DNA of 64,000 bases. It comes from Eucalyptus grandis. Taxonomy: Eukaryota > Streptophyta > Magnoliopsida > Myrtales > Myrtaceae. The notes beneath the pieces were generated by a model, which ran no database searches, had not been told where the DNA came from, and worked only from the letters and a program-made list of their open reading frames with translations. Location of the stretch: positions 10,106,001 to 10,170,000 of the forward strand of contig NC_052620.1 of NCBI RefSeq assembly GCF_016545825.1. Direction: 5' to 3'. Position 1 is the stretch's first letter. Each line of letters starts with the position of its first letter. Below are positions 11,601 to 23,196 of this stretch, piece after piece. A program made the translations under genes and the position numbers.

Positions 11601-12140
11601 ATTTGTATGTCAGAAATCTGGCAAAATGATGGAAAGAAATGTTTCGTTAGAAACAAGTTCTGTTGACATTTGGCATCTTAATTTGACAAAAGTTTACACC
11701 TCTCATGTTAAAATCATGTGCTAGTACATATAGACATATGCCAAACAAGATCGTTTTGTAACTGTATCATTCTCAAATATCTTAAACATTAAACTGTATC
11801 TAGCGCAGGCATATGTCATATTGGACCTGAGAAGAAACTTTGCAATCATCCGACAATACTAATCACGAAACTATGATAAAAAAAGCATGCTAGAGAAAAT
11901 ATAATAACAATCTTTGGAGCATTACCCGATACGCTCTTTTTATCTTTAAAAGCTTACCAAGAGCTGTCCTTTGAGTCCATCGAACCGAGAAGGCATCATC
12001 CACCCCTCGGTGACAAGCCAATTTCCGAGGTTCACAGCCTTGAGGGGCAAGTTGAACTCCACGGTCTGGGCGAGGATCAAGGGACAGAACACCCAGAGAG
12101 AAAAAAGGAGCAGGAATGAATGGTGATAACAGGGCGCCAT
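8639..12140 (-). CDS. GH5 glucan beta-glucosidase-like protein with N-terminal fascin-like domain
   Basis: Secreted glycoside hydrolase family 5 enzyme, annotated in plants as probable glucan 1,3-beta-glucosidase A (rice GH5BG type). Eight exons join in frame at GT-AG junctions: 11958-12140, 11330-11449, 11038-11229, 10023-10181, 9761-9930, 9449-9598, 8943-9295, 8639-8814, giving 500 aa. Residues 1-27 are a hydrophobic signal peptide (LLLFSLWVFCPLILA). Residues about 60-165 form the fascin-like beta-trefoil (FNFRVFNKQFVGL). The catalytic barrel follows with VRIPVGWW (241-248), DLHAAPGSQNG (284-294), acid/base Glu in ELMNEP (E340) and nucleophile in VGEW (E444). All key residues are present, so it looks functional. 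The start at 12140 is preferred over the ATG at 12167 because a TATA box at 12191-12198 puts transcription initiation near 12160. Wall glucan or glycoside substrates are expected from the family; the true substrate is unknown. Confidence 0.95.
10543..10620. repeat. 39-bp tandem duplication in intron 3 of the GH5 gene
   Basis: Two copies of a unit starting ac-tcacagaacagtagatc and ending gagtgccatgc lie head to tail (starts 10543 and 10582), with few substitutions. The location is intronic, so no coding effect is expected. Confidence 0.85.
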
Positions 12141-12190
12141 TTCTGGCTCGCTTCTTTGCTGTGACATTAAACGAGAGGGAGGGCCAACAC

Positions 12191-12198
12191 ATTTATAG
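12191..12198 (-). promoter_or_regulatory. TATA box of the GH5 gene
   Basis: The minus-strand read is TATAAAT at about 12191-12197, roughly 50 bp upstream of the preferred ATG. A start site about 30 bp downstream would leave a short 5' UTR of about 20 nt before 12140 and would exclude the ATG at 12167. Confidence 0.6.
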
Positions 12199-12199
12199 A

Positions 12200-13755
12200 C
12201 TAAAAGTCTTCAGGGTTAGAATAATGGTTTTGTGTTGACTTGACCCATTTGAGTGGAGATCCGTGATTGATGTCTATTATGCAAAAACTCACTCTACACG
12301 CTAAGATAAAGAATATTGCATTTGGTCTTAAGACTATGGAGATTAGATCATTTGGACCGTTGATGACATGAGCTCCAAGATGGAACTCATGATTAATATG
12401 TCAGATGATATATAGCCCGATGTTTTGTAAATCATGGAATATCTTCTTTCTCTTTTTTAATCCAAAACACAAGTGTGACTCCCTACTACCTAGAACTCCA
12501 TGCCTACAGGGCTTATCAAACTATTGACTCCAAACTTTGAACCTATGCAAGTACCTTGATTTAGAATAGTTTACACACAGTTTAAGTTTCCTCCAATTCC
12601 TCCATCGAAAATCTCTCAACACCCCATTGGAAATCTCTCAAGAATCAAGTACCCAAGTGGTTTTCAAGTCTCTAATTTAGAAAAATAGAAAAAGAAAGGA
12701 GAAAAAACTGCATATGAGGATAAAGGATGAGGATCATGGATTGTTATTGCATGAGCTCGGCATATATGACCTAGAGCACAAGGACTGTCAGATCATATGA
12801 AACTCATGTGCAATTCACCTCATCTAACGGTGCATTTGAATTGGGCTTGCATGCACCAGACCATGCCTGAACCTTTCACTCATCATACGTGGTGGTGGAC
12901 CTCTTGCATTAAATGAGGCTAGCACACCCTATAAAGCTATGCCATAAGCATAAAGTATTCAATGCCTTTTTAGTATCGCAGCAGGATGCACCATATGGTT
13001 AAGACAGAATATGCACTATAGCCCACTTCTCTTGCAAGAAACCAATGAAATTTGTTGGATCCTCCATTGCTCCGAGGCCGGTTGAATGGGTCGAAGGCGT
13101 GTTGTCGAAGGCGTGTGGTCCTTCAAGATCATCATCCGACCATTTCGCTTGATCAAAGGCATCATTACGTGCCGTGGGGATGGGAGGGGCGGTGCGTGAG
13201 TGCTGATGCAAGAAGTCCACGGCCATCCATTTTGTTCTAGTCTTTGCTTGGAGGATCGTTTTGTGGTTAGTGATTTCTTAGAAGAGAACAGGAAAAAGAA
13301 AAAAAGGAAAGAAACAAGGAAGAATTGCTATTCCAAAGTCAAAAGTGGGCCGAGGAGAAAAGGAACGGGCACTCACCACATCGCGACGAGATTTTGAGGG
13401 TTCTGGGAAGAAGGCAAGGATTTGATAGAGCACATGGAAGGAGAGAAAAGGAACAGGAACCCGCTACTCGCTAGCGACTTGGGCCGGACAATGCTTGTTT
13501 TTGCATTGCAGTCGTATTGATTACAATGTCATCACAAGAATATTTCGGTACAACTGCTTTGGCGAGCGAATCAATTCGTTTGAGTTTTAAGTTAAGTCTG
13601 CCTTATCGAGTTTCGATTTCACTTTCTAAATTTGTTCTATGTTCATATTATTTTCTTGCGTCGTGTTAGGGATTGCCACCATGGCTGCATGTTGGATTTT
13701 GACCCTTTAGATTGTGTTGTGGGATAATGCACCAAAAGTCCTAAATCCAAAACAT
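12200..13755. other. Intergenic sequence, no gene recognised
   Basis: Contains the upstream region of the GH5 gene. A 75-codon minus-strand frame at 12999-13226 and a 62-codon plus frame overlap in a locally GC-richer patch (13040-13240), which also holds a short duplication (gaaggcgtgttgtcgaaggcgtgtgg). Neither frame resembles a known family, and I do not call a gene. Confidence 0.4.
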
Positions 13756-13758
13756 TTT

Positions 13759-14206
13759 AATTTAGGGTTAATATCACGAAAAATCCAAAACTAGTATACA
13801 TATGATAAATTCACCAAAAACTAATTTTTTTTACCATAAAAAAATCCAAGACTAGTACACTTATGACAAATTTACTGCAAATCTATCAAAAACTTCAAAT
13901 CGATACATTTGTAATAAATTTATCCTCCATTTATTTATGTTAAATTGGATTAATACCATAAAAACCCACAAACCTGTATAATTATGACAAACGGAAAATA
14001 AAACCCAAAATTGTATACTCATTAACTGTCACGTCATCCAATTTAGCAATTTGATGGTTAAACTTAATGGAAACTGACAAAAGATAAATTTGTCACAAAT
14101 ATGCCAATTTATGGATTTTTGTAATATAAATAATTAGTTTGAAGTAAAATTATCATAGGTGTGCTAATTTGGAGTTTTTTTTTATAGTATTAACTCTTTA
14201 ATTTAT
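13759..14206. mobile_element. Fold-back MITE, family A (first copy)
   Basis: Imperfect inverted repeat. The left side begins gttaatatcacgaaaaatcc and contains tatgataaattcaccaaaaactaat. The right side, read on the minus strand, begins GTTAATACTATAAAAAAAAA and contains ACCTATGATAATTTTACTTC. The interior repeats the phrases cttatgacaaattta and tttgtcacaaatatg. A related copy is at 56525-56870. No coding capacity. Confidence 0.6.
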
Positions 14207-14299
14207 TCAATTAAGTCTTTGACCTTTTTCTTTCAAAAGTATGATCAAAATCTTTCGATGAATAATCACATGAAATTGCCTACATGTCATTAAGAAATG

Positions 14300-14613
14300 A
14301 CGGATAAGTATATTTGAAGCCCTAAAATTTGTCATTGAAATGTAATTGAGTTCCAAAATTTTCAAAAAATACAATTAAATCATAAATCTTGTTGAAAGTG
14401 CAATTAAGTCCTAAATTTTTAAAAGGTATAATCAAATCCTCAAACTAATCGAGTTGGTCCAATCAAAGTTATTTCGTTGATTGCACTTTTTAAAAGTTTA
14501 AAGACTTGATCACACTTTCAAAATAAGTTTTAAGACATGATTACACTTTTTGAAAATTTAAGATTCAATTACACTTCTATGACAAATTTTAAGATTTCAG
14601 TGCACTTATCCCA
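14300..14613. mobile_element. Fold-back MITE, family B
   Basis: Long inverted repeat with arms of about 150 bp. The left arm reads ggataagta...taaaatttgtcattgaaatg and continues tgtaattgagttccaaaattttcaaaaa. The right arm on the minus strand reads GGATAAGTGC...TTAAAATTTGTCATAGAAGTG then TGTAATTGAATCTTAAATTTTCAAAAA. The arms match closely enough to fold as a hairpin. No ORF. Confidence 0.75.
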
Positions 14614-14865
14614 AAATAACCTATATGACATCCTTAAATTTCACTTTTCAACGTAAGTTTTAGGACCTAATTATATTTTTAATATATTTTTAGGAACTAA
14701 TTCAACCAAATGAATATTTTAAGACTTAGTACCTTTTTAGACTTGATTGAACCAACTCAAAAATTTGAGACTTGATTGCAGTCCTAATATAAGATTTAGA
14801 ACTTGTTGACAAATGTATTGTTAAGATTCGACCATTCAACTATGTTCCTAATAGTGTAAGCGATA

Positions 14866-17800
14866 TCATATGTTACGCCCTGACCTGCTTCGAGCGCGTG
14901 GCAACCCTCGCTTCCATACTATGGTTGTTCGATTGCAACGTCTCAGAAGGTGTTGCCGACCCAATTTGCGATAACGATAAAATGCACAAGCGAAAACATA
15001 AACAAATCTCCACCCCATCATTCAATAGGGATAATAAAAAACATAATCATATATATAAGCATCATGAGTCAACATCTCATACACAACAAGTTCAAAAGTT
15101 AAACAACTAGCTTCATCACATCCGACACACCTAACCACATTGCCACGACCTCCTACAAAATGGCCCAGAGTACACTTACGCCTCTTATACTATGAGGGTG
15201 GTCTAAAAGTGCTAGTAACCCCACTATTACCTAAACCTTAATGGCCTCCGAGATCCATGCCTCCAACTCAGCGATCAGCTCGGGTTTGATCTCGAGGTTG
15301 AACACCTCCCCATTGGGAATGTCCCCATCCTTGGCATCCCAGCTAATGCCTCCCTTTGAGCCTCCGACACCCGACGAACCATCAAAGCCACGGATAGGAC
15401 CATGGCTCTCGTTGCCCACCCAAAAGTACCAAGCCACGATTGGTGTGGCACGAGGCTAGGACCCTCGTTAACTCAAATGTTCATGATGTGACACATGTAG
15501 TGTGCGTCAGCCCCTCCCGCTACAGGGTACTCAATCACCTCCTTACTATGCTCAACGAGGAGGCCATAATGTATCTGATGGAACAACTCGGCCATTCTTA
15601 AAGCCTGTAAACATTTCAAGAAACAAATATGAGATAAACTCAATGAGTGAATTTCATAGACCTCACATAGGGAAGTCATTAACCTCGGAAGCGCCCTAAA
15701 CAAGCAATTATCTATCGATGGCAAAACATGGTAATGCTCTTCTCACTTTACTCTTACTATTCTCATAATAACAAATCTATTAGACAAAGCCATCAATATA
15801 GACACATAGGCAATTCCATAACATATATTCCATGCTCTCGAGCCAAACATATGAATGCATATTATGGTTCAAGTCATGCAATAATCTAGACTTGAACACA
15901 TACAAATCTCATGCACTGTCATACCAATATGTCCAAATTATTACAGCCACTTAGGACCTAAGGCCAATCCGAAGATTCGCAATCATCCGGCGTAACCGGA
16001 CATCATCTCGCCCCATCGAGCATGACATCATCCTGTGTAATATGCATCAGGATTGTCATACCTATAAGGAGCTTCATTCTGAAATGAATCCACGAACGAC
16101 ATCCCATTGACTTGAGAGCATTCGAACTGAATCGAGTATCGTCCTATGTAAAATGCATCAGGACGGGTTCACACCCCACGTAAAATGCATCAGGGTCTTA
16201 AGTGATCACACATGCATACCATTACATAATCCATTTCTTATCTTTCTCATTTAACCCATGTGATACTCATGAGATATGCCATATCACTCATCAAATGCCA
16301 CTATGTTACACACGTGCATCATATTACATTATATAATGCATCATTTAGTTCACAAATCCATGGCATATAGACTACTTATCAACATAAGATAAAGTCATCA
16401 TAATCCGCAATACGTTCACATCATTATTACGTGTCATCAAATTCATCATATAATCCTTCTTTTATTTATATAACATATCACCCTACCATAACGTACCCTA
16501 ATAATATGCCATAATACAACGTCATGTCGTCTCGAACACACGTGACACATACAACACCTAACATGTAACTCATATAACACATATAACTTATAATTCATAT
16601 AATACATACCCCAAATAAAACATCTAACACATAATCCATATAATACATAACACACATAATACATCTAACCAATAATTCCTATATCACATAACCCATATCA
16701 CGCATTGAGCACATAACACATAATCCATATATAGCATCTAATCACATAGTAAATACCCCCCATAACACGTATAGTATATAATAACCTACTATCTTATTAT
16801 GGCACATACAACAACATATCCACTTTATATAACTCAATCCGATAACTCATCAACCTAAACGTGAGAACTAATCGTCCTAGGCTCAATAACTTATCACTTT
16901 AAAACCCAATAACCTATCAATAAACGTTCGATTGCCTATCTAAGTCCATTGATCGCTTAGCATGCAACATGCGCTTATCACATTAATAACTCATCATTTA
17001 ACCATAAACAAGTCCTAAACTACTCCATAAATGCAACGAAAGCCCTAATCAAAGGCTAGAAAGCCACTCACAAACTAATCCAAGCTTTGTAAAATGATGA
17101 GGGAGGTAAGACAAAGCGGGACAGTGGCTGGTCACACGTGTACAGTGCACAGGTGAGCTAGGCTGTGGCTGGTCGCGGCTCCAGTGGTGGCTCGACGGCG
17201 GTCCGGCGGTGGTTAAGCATCGGCACAACCTCCGAGCTTCGCGAGGGACTAAAGCGAAGAAAAAACAAGCAAGAGGGAGCTGCTATGAGGGCTGGACAAT
17301 ATCGAACAACCCTTGAGGAGGCTAGTTGGTTGGCTTTGAATGGCAGCGCAAATGGCAGTCCGGTGTCGAGGTTCGAAGGATGGTCGTCGATAAAGGAAGA
17401 ACAAGAAGAAAAAAATGAAGAAACAAGCTTGAAATGGAAATGAAAACAGAGGTGGTGGCTTCAGTAATGTCAAGGGGAGAGAGAGGGTGAGTTTGAGAGC
17501 ATTCAAGTGAGAAAATGAAAGTGAGAGTGAGAGAGAGGGCAAGAGGCCAACGGTGAAGGAGGAGAGGAAGGAGAGAGAGAAGTCTTGTCCAATTAATGCA
17601 TTGCATTCCAAGTCTTCCAAATCCCTCAAATTTAGGGTTCCATTTATTGAGGAAGTGACATCTTGAAAAGGAAAAAGGTGAAAGTGAGGGGGAGATGGGT
17701 GGCCGACAACTTTAGGAGGAGAGGGAGGAAAGAGAGACAAGAAGAAATCTTGCTCATAAATGCATATCAAATCCCTTTGGCTCATGTCAATTAAGGTAAC

Positions 17801-18329
17801 TTAATAAGCAAAATCCTTGCATTAATGGAAGATAAATTTGCACTCAAGTGACTAGGCTAGGTGGCTTCAACCCTCCAAATTGCCACCCAATGCATGCTTG
17901 TGCCAACCCTCCTTAGCCAATTTTTATCTTTGCTCTTTTGTCCTTAGGTTAAATGGAAGGGCATTTCAGTCATTTCACCGAGATCTTGCACATTATTCAC
18001 GTTGTTTCATGCACTTAATGCCAAGATCTTGTCAAAAGAAAGCTTGATGGGCTTAAAGGGCCCATGGGCCTCCCATTGGCTGCCCACCCCTTGGGTGTGT
18101 AGGCCTTGGGCCACCCCCTTGGACTCAGGCCCACTCAGGTCCTCATTCATGGCCCATTTCCTCCTTTATGAACTTTTAAGTCTCACTGATTAAAATTGAG
18201 TTTTTGCCTCAAAGTGGCATTTCCGATGCCTTCATGGTTTATCGACCCTCAAGGTAATCCTGTTCGACGATTGCTTGCCAATATAATTCCATTCTGAAAA
18301 TCAGGTCGGAACGACGATGTCACATCATA
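14866..18329 (-). mobile_element. Solo LTR (LTR3, 3,454 bp) with TCATA target-site duplication
   Basis: The plus strand begins TGTTACGCCCTGACC at 14871 and ends AACGACGATGTCACA at 18324, with TG...CA ends. TCATA flanks it on both sides (14866-14870 and 18325-18329). No internal region is present, so this is a solo LTR formed by LTR-LTR recombination. Removing it and one TCATA restores continuity of the dispersed repeat (gtaagcgatatcatatcatgcacatatgatc). By structure its sense strand is minus, like LTR1: a GGGCCC-rich block (18030-18150), GA-rich sequence (17400-17740), and an acceptor-like TTTACAG then ORF near 15.6 kb. A Ty3/gypsy relative of LTR1 is inferred. Confidence 0.92.
15231..15595 (-). 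pseudogene. Frameshifted leader ORF inside solo LTR3
   Basis: About 10 nt after TTTACAG (minus strand) an ATG at 15595 opens a frame beginning MAELFHQIHYGLL that stops at 15473. A second frame (15231-15437) continues with YFWVGNESHGPIRG and ends ELEAWISEAIKV-stop. Together they would span about 120 codons with one frame disruption. The position relative to the LTR 3' end (about 360 nt) parallels the 83-aa ORFs of LTR1 and LTR2, but I see no residue similarity. Function unknown. Confidence 0.4.
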
Positions 18330-19250
18330 TCATGCACATATGATCAATTTAGTAGAACTACTAGATCTTAGAGGGAATCTTCAGTGGTTTCATGCTTAAA
18401 GTTTTTGTTTTTTTTTAATCTCATGTAGTCATTACTCATCAATAACTTGATTATTTTTGTACATAGAAGGAAATATTACTCATAAGGAACCCCATTGAAA
18501 AACTATCGTGTGTGATATTTAAATAGTTAGTGAACGCATCATAATATGGAATCACCGCAAGCAATGATAGATTTAGCCAATTGCCTTGAATGTTACTAAT
18601 TTCATATTATTAAAAAAATATGTCCAGGAATATCAGTATAATAAATTGATATAAAATATAGGACAAAATAGAGATTCAATCAAAATGCATCATGAGTTGT
18701 CTTCGACTTTTTTCCATTGTGGGAAACTCATTCATCTTTAACAATCACTTTTCGGTTGGTGAATTAATTCCTTTTATGATTATTTTTCTTCAAAAACAGC
18801 TAAAACTAGTTACTATATCAATATTTATCTTTTACTTAATATATTAAAAAAATTAATTTTGATCTTGAGCAATCCATGCAAGTTATACCTCATGTGACAA
18901 AATAAAATAAAGAACTTGCATTGTCTTTTTAATTTCTTTTTAGCCACCAAGTTATCTTTTCGAAACTGATCAATTCAAACATACTTAAAATTATATTTGG
19001 GAGTAATTTACGAAAAAAAAAAAAATGAAGAGAGATAACTGCAACGGGATTGACCGTTGTTTATAAGAATAGTCGACCATTCAAGGAACCCAAAATCCAT
19101 CGAGGAAATTGGGCTTCCCGTATTATGAAGGATCTCTATTAAGGGCCTAATTTCCTAAAAGCCCTAACTTTAGGTCCAATCTAAATTTTACCTTGAATTT
19201 TTTAACTAAAAAGAAACTCTCAACTTTCACTCTAATTCCAAATCTATCCA
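18330..19250. repeat. Right half of the dispersed repeat split by LTR3
   Basis: Continues the 14735-14870 copy of the repeat found at 6808-7880. Matching stretches include agaactactagatcttagagggaatcttc, aaaatgcatcatgagttgtcttcgac, and ggaaattgggcttcccgtattatgaaggatctctatt. Small indels occur throughout. Confidence 0.8.
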
Positions 19251-20690
19251 CAAGTTTAAAAATCTTCACTAATTTCTTCAAAATTACCAACACTAGGAGT
19301 AATATCAAAACCCGCATCTTCATTAATACCCTCATATTTGTATAAAACAATAACAGTCTTTTGATATTTAATAATCTTGAAGAAACTAGTGGCGATTTTG
19401 GGACGCATGGACAAATTCGAGACTAAATGGAAAGTAGAAGATTTTTTTAGACAAAAAAGGCTCATTGCATAAGTGAAATTAGACTAAAGTTTGTGGTTTT
19501 TAGGGAATTAGCCCTTTTATAAAGTTTCTCAACTTTTGACCTCGCTATGCTAAATGTATGACACTCATTAGATTATTAGAGTGAGAAGGAAATCGAAAAT
19601 AGGGATGAGCATTAATCCAGGATTGATCCTAGACTGACCTTGGACAACCCAATCTTACTAGTCCTAGTCCAATTCCCAAGGGGATTGGGCTAGTCCTAAG
19701 GTCCTTAAAACTTGTATTGTGCAAGTTCGTCCTTAATGCTCAGGCTTTAGGGTCGATCAACCTGAATCACTCCTATAATTTTTTTTTTTTAAATGCTAGG
19801 TATAGAAACTAAAGTGCGCATCCCATCCTCTTCTTTTGTCCTTTACCTCTCCCTCTCTCAAAATATCACTCTCACTCTCTCCCTCAATCTCATGGTCTCT
19901 CCCTTATTCTCATATTCTTCTAGAACTCTCCATGGATCGATCTCTTTCTCTCTCTCGCTTTAGCAATGAATCTCTCTACTCATTTATTCTTCATCAATGT
20001 CAGTTATCAGCGGCGAAGACTCCAGGATCTCAACAATTTAGATTGATCATCATTTGCAGTCAACATCTACATCTCAAAAGTAAGTCCCTTCATGCTCTGT
20101 TCTAAGAGAAATAGAGGCCAAGAATCTCAACTTTAATGGCCACATTCATCTTGCATCTTCTTCGACAATCACAGTAATAATTTCTTTTTGTTAATGTTTG
20201 ATGCTTCAACATAAATACCGTTAACTTGAACAAACATCTAACCATTTGAAAAATAAAAAATAAAAAACAAAACGGGCTTGTAACTAGGGTCCCCGTCAAA
20301 ATTTGTAATATCATAATCTCCCTTCTCATGCCAGAAACAAAGATGATAAATTTGTGGATCTAATCATGTGGCATTGTGAATTCTTAATTCAACTCACACA
20401 AATGATATAAGTAATGAGATGTCCTATCAATTTCACTAATAGTAATTTCAACTTAAAATTATTTTTAAGTATTAATTATGTTTGTTGTTTGGTTTGTTTT
20501 AGTGTAAATAATTTGAAGTTATCTTATAAGAATGAACAAGAAATGAAGTTGTATAATTCATGATTTATATTACGCATTTTGAACTTTTAATTGTTTAATT
20601 TTTTTCACGTGTTCTTCTTCTATGGTTTGTTACTTTTGATAAGTGGAAAATTTTGTTATTGCCTTATCTTAGACTTCTATATGATTTGTA
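19251..20690. other. Intergenic AT-rich sequence with a CT-rich patch
   Basis: CT-rich stretch at about 19825-19975. No gene, RNA gene or clear repeat border recognised. Short frames (19147-19465, 19836-20105) have low complexity and no family resemblance. Confidence 0.4.
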
Positions 20691-21011
20691 TCAGTGTTTG
20701 CAATTGAGTACTATTTGGTGCCTTGGAGCTTATGCAAACCTAAAACGGGTTTTATGTTGAATCGTTATTCTCTATCAATGAAGATCCATTTGAACATGCC
20801 TTGTGTGTTATTCCCTGTTATCAAACTCCTAGTGAAACTGACTCTGATTTGGCTTCTAAAGATCTTTTGACATATCCCTCACCTCTACAAAACAAGACCC
20901 GAATACATATTCCAGTCAAGTTCGTTATCCTCATTTCCCTATTAAAATATTCACTTCAAAGTTTGTTAAACCAATCACGGTCATTGTTCTTATAGAAATT
21001 AGTGCTAGTTC

Positions 21012-23096
21012 TTCAATGTGGCATCCTAAAATTTCATAACGATCCCTAGATACACTACAGCCCATGAATAGGTGATGGAAGCGCCATCGGACTATATTAT
21101 AGTCATTAGACCAATGGATTAGAATTAAACAAGGGCCGAGCATTGAATGGACTATTGTTTTGTTGGAAATGTATCATATGCTCATGTGAGACCAAGGTTG
21201 TACTATAAGATGGATTGATAAGAAATTTGACTTCATGTCCTTGATGAAAGTTGTAGATGACATTTTGAGGAGTAACATACTAATTTGAGAAGAAACGGAC
21301 AAGTATTGGTCGGTGAAACGATTTTTCTTTGAAAGTGATAAATCTGGAAACTGTTACCAAGGGTTAGGGAGAGTTATAGTGATTATATCTCTTGATCTAT
21401 CATGAATCCGACTTTGAGTTCTTCATGAAATTTTTACCTCTAGGTTTTATCTATAACATATAAAACTTTCATAATTTTCTGAGTTCATTTAGGGGTTATA
21501 CCGAATTTATTATTAAAACTGTACAATAGTGATGTTTGAAGTTTTATTGCTGTGATGCATGGACCATTGCGATTCATACGAAGTTTTCTTGACTTGGTGC
21601 TCTTCATAAAACCTTTTTCTCTAGATCTCATTGATAACATGTTAAATTTTTAGAATTTATTAAGATCAGTTACTATTTTTCCCGAATTCCAATTAAAGGA
21701 GTACATTCTGTTTTATCTATAAAAAGTAATAAAAAAAACTGTTTTATTTCAAGAACAATTGAATTGCTCTATGAGTTGTGATGCCTTGGGTCGTCATTTA
21801 TACAACGGATGTGGTGACATTTAGCATATCATATGACATCAAAAATGAAATTGATGAGGCTTTGTAAACTCATTGAAACTTATGATTGTATTGCATCAAA
21901 TGTTATTTTCAAAGTGAGACATATATGTATATATTGTGATGTTGATGATACCGTTGGACAGCTAAGTCAACGATGCCCCGGGAGTGTCGGGATGCCCAAA
22001 GGTGTGTGCCAGATGTCCTCGAGAGTTTCGAGATGCCCGGAGGTGTGTGCCGGAGGTCTCGCGATGCCAGGTTGGGTGCAAGAGCCTGGAGGGATGCAAA
22101 TACTGGTCCCCGAGGAAAATGAGATCCTTTTGAATATCAAAGTGGGAAATGAAACATGCGCATGTGTGTGCATATGGCACGATACATAAATTGTCTATGA
22201 ACTTGAGTTGGTACTATTTAGCATTGAAAATGTGGTCATTAAGGCATTGAATGGATCTTATGGAGATATATGCATGATTGCATAGATGATATGTGCATTT
22301 CACATGAAATCTTGGTTGTCTTGCTTGTTGCATTGTGTAGTTTGATGGATCTTTTATTGTTGAGTGGTTGTACTCACCCCTTTTGGGGATTAACATTTCA
22401 GACTAGGAGATATGTCTCTGTCACCAGTCACCCCCGGTACTTTCTATGGCATACCAACCAATGTCGAGTGCGAGTGTTCGGAGCATCATCACCCCGAGAT
22501 ACGGGAGTTAGTTTTTGTTCGTGTGCGGGTTCTGGTTTTGTACGACATTGGATCACCCGCCGGCCCTGTCATTCATGAGTTTTTGTTTGTGCATGTCTGC
22601 CGCAACGAGATTATGCTGGGGATACTGCCGCCGCTGCCGGCTGACGGACCGAGTTGGGTGTGACTGAGTGCGATGGATGGAAAATGAAGCTTTTTTGGAC
22701 CGCTGAAACCTGAATGATGGACCAATGTACATGACTGCTGTGGAGTCGGGTACTTTTGGTTATAACTTAGCTTAGAAAAGCCTTGGCCTTTTGATGTACC
22801 GACTCATGATGTCCATCAAGTTATGTAAATAAAAGTGTTCGGCTCTAACTTATATATATAATGTGTAGTTGGTGTGCATTGCATTATCTTGTTTGAGTAT
22901 GGGATAGGGAGATTTTGAATATGCTTCCACTATATGAACTATGCTGGGACCGATTTAAATGATATAAACCCCCAGAACTTATGGACCCATTATAATTCTA
23001 TGGTATCAAAGTAATATATTATTAGGTCAAGAGAAAGGTAAGCAAATTGTGGCGACCCTAACGGATCGAGGGCCGTTTCGGGGGTGCCACATTCAA
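21012..23096 (+). mobile_element. Solo LTR (LTR2, 2,075 bp) with TTCAA target-site duplication
   Basis: Begins TGTGGCATCCTAAAATTT at 21017 and ends CGGGGGTGCCACA at 23091. TTCAA flanks it on both sides (21012-21016 and 23092-23096). Related to LTR1 but in opposite orientation: shared ends, shared GTTGTACTCACCCC...ACATTTCAG block, the 83-codon ORF, and a matching segment ending in TTTTGATGTACCGAC (22775-22805 versus minus strand of about 3040-3070). The left part has degenerate direct repeats of about 165-180 bp with the phrase cttcatgaaa...aacata (21226, 21408, 21580). A gatgccc/ggtgtgtgcc repeat lies at 21973-22070. No internal region is present. Confidence 0.88.
22412..22663 (+). CDS. Conserved 83-aa ORF inside solo LTR2 (unknown protein)
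   Basis: Counterpart of the ORF at 3203-3454: same length, aligned start (MSLSPVTPGTFYG) and aligned end (PADGPSWV-stop), in the sense direction of its LTR. Shared blocks are FYG-P, VE-EC, RVR-LV-YDIG, GPVI-EF, VHV and M-G-LPP. Identical residues are often encoded by different synonymous codons, for example the RVR and YDIG segments. ACATTTCAG ends 10 nt upstream of the ATG. No known domain is recognised. The frame is intact although the LTR is solo and the protein sequences are only about half identical, implying conservation before this copy became fixed. Confidence 0.6.
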   Translation: MSLSPVTPGTFYGIPTNVECECSEHHHPEIRELVFVRVRVLVLYDIGSPAGPVIHEFLFVHVCRNEIMLGILPPLPADGPSWV

Positions 23097-23196
23097 TTTT
23101 AGAGTAATATATTATTAGATCAAGAGAAAGGTAAGCAAACTGTGGCGACCCTAACGGATCGAGGGCCGTTTCGGGGGTGCCACATTCAATTTTAGA
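23008..23196. repeat. 93-bp tandem duplication across the 3' end of LTR2
   Basis: A unit agtaatatattattag-tcaagagaaagg...gggtgccacattcaattttag occurs twice in tandem, with the LTR 3' ends at 23091 and 23184. The copies differ at two positions seen by eye (aggtc/agatc and aaattg/aaactg). The genomic flank after the second copy continues agtaatatatta, so 12-bp microhomology between LTR and flank probably mediated the duplication after insertion. Confidence 0.9.

Noticed and set aside
12999..13226. 75-codon minus-strand frame in a GC-richer patch
   Set aside because: No family resemblance, no neighbouring exons that join in frame, and an overlapping frame on the other strand.
17249..17785. 178-codon minus-strand open frame
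   Set aside because: It lies in the GA/CT-rich part of solo LTR3; Leu/Ser/Phe-rich low complexity, no domain.
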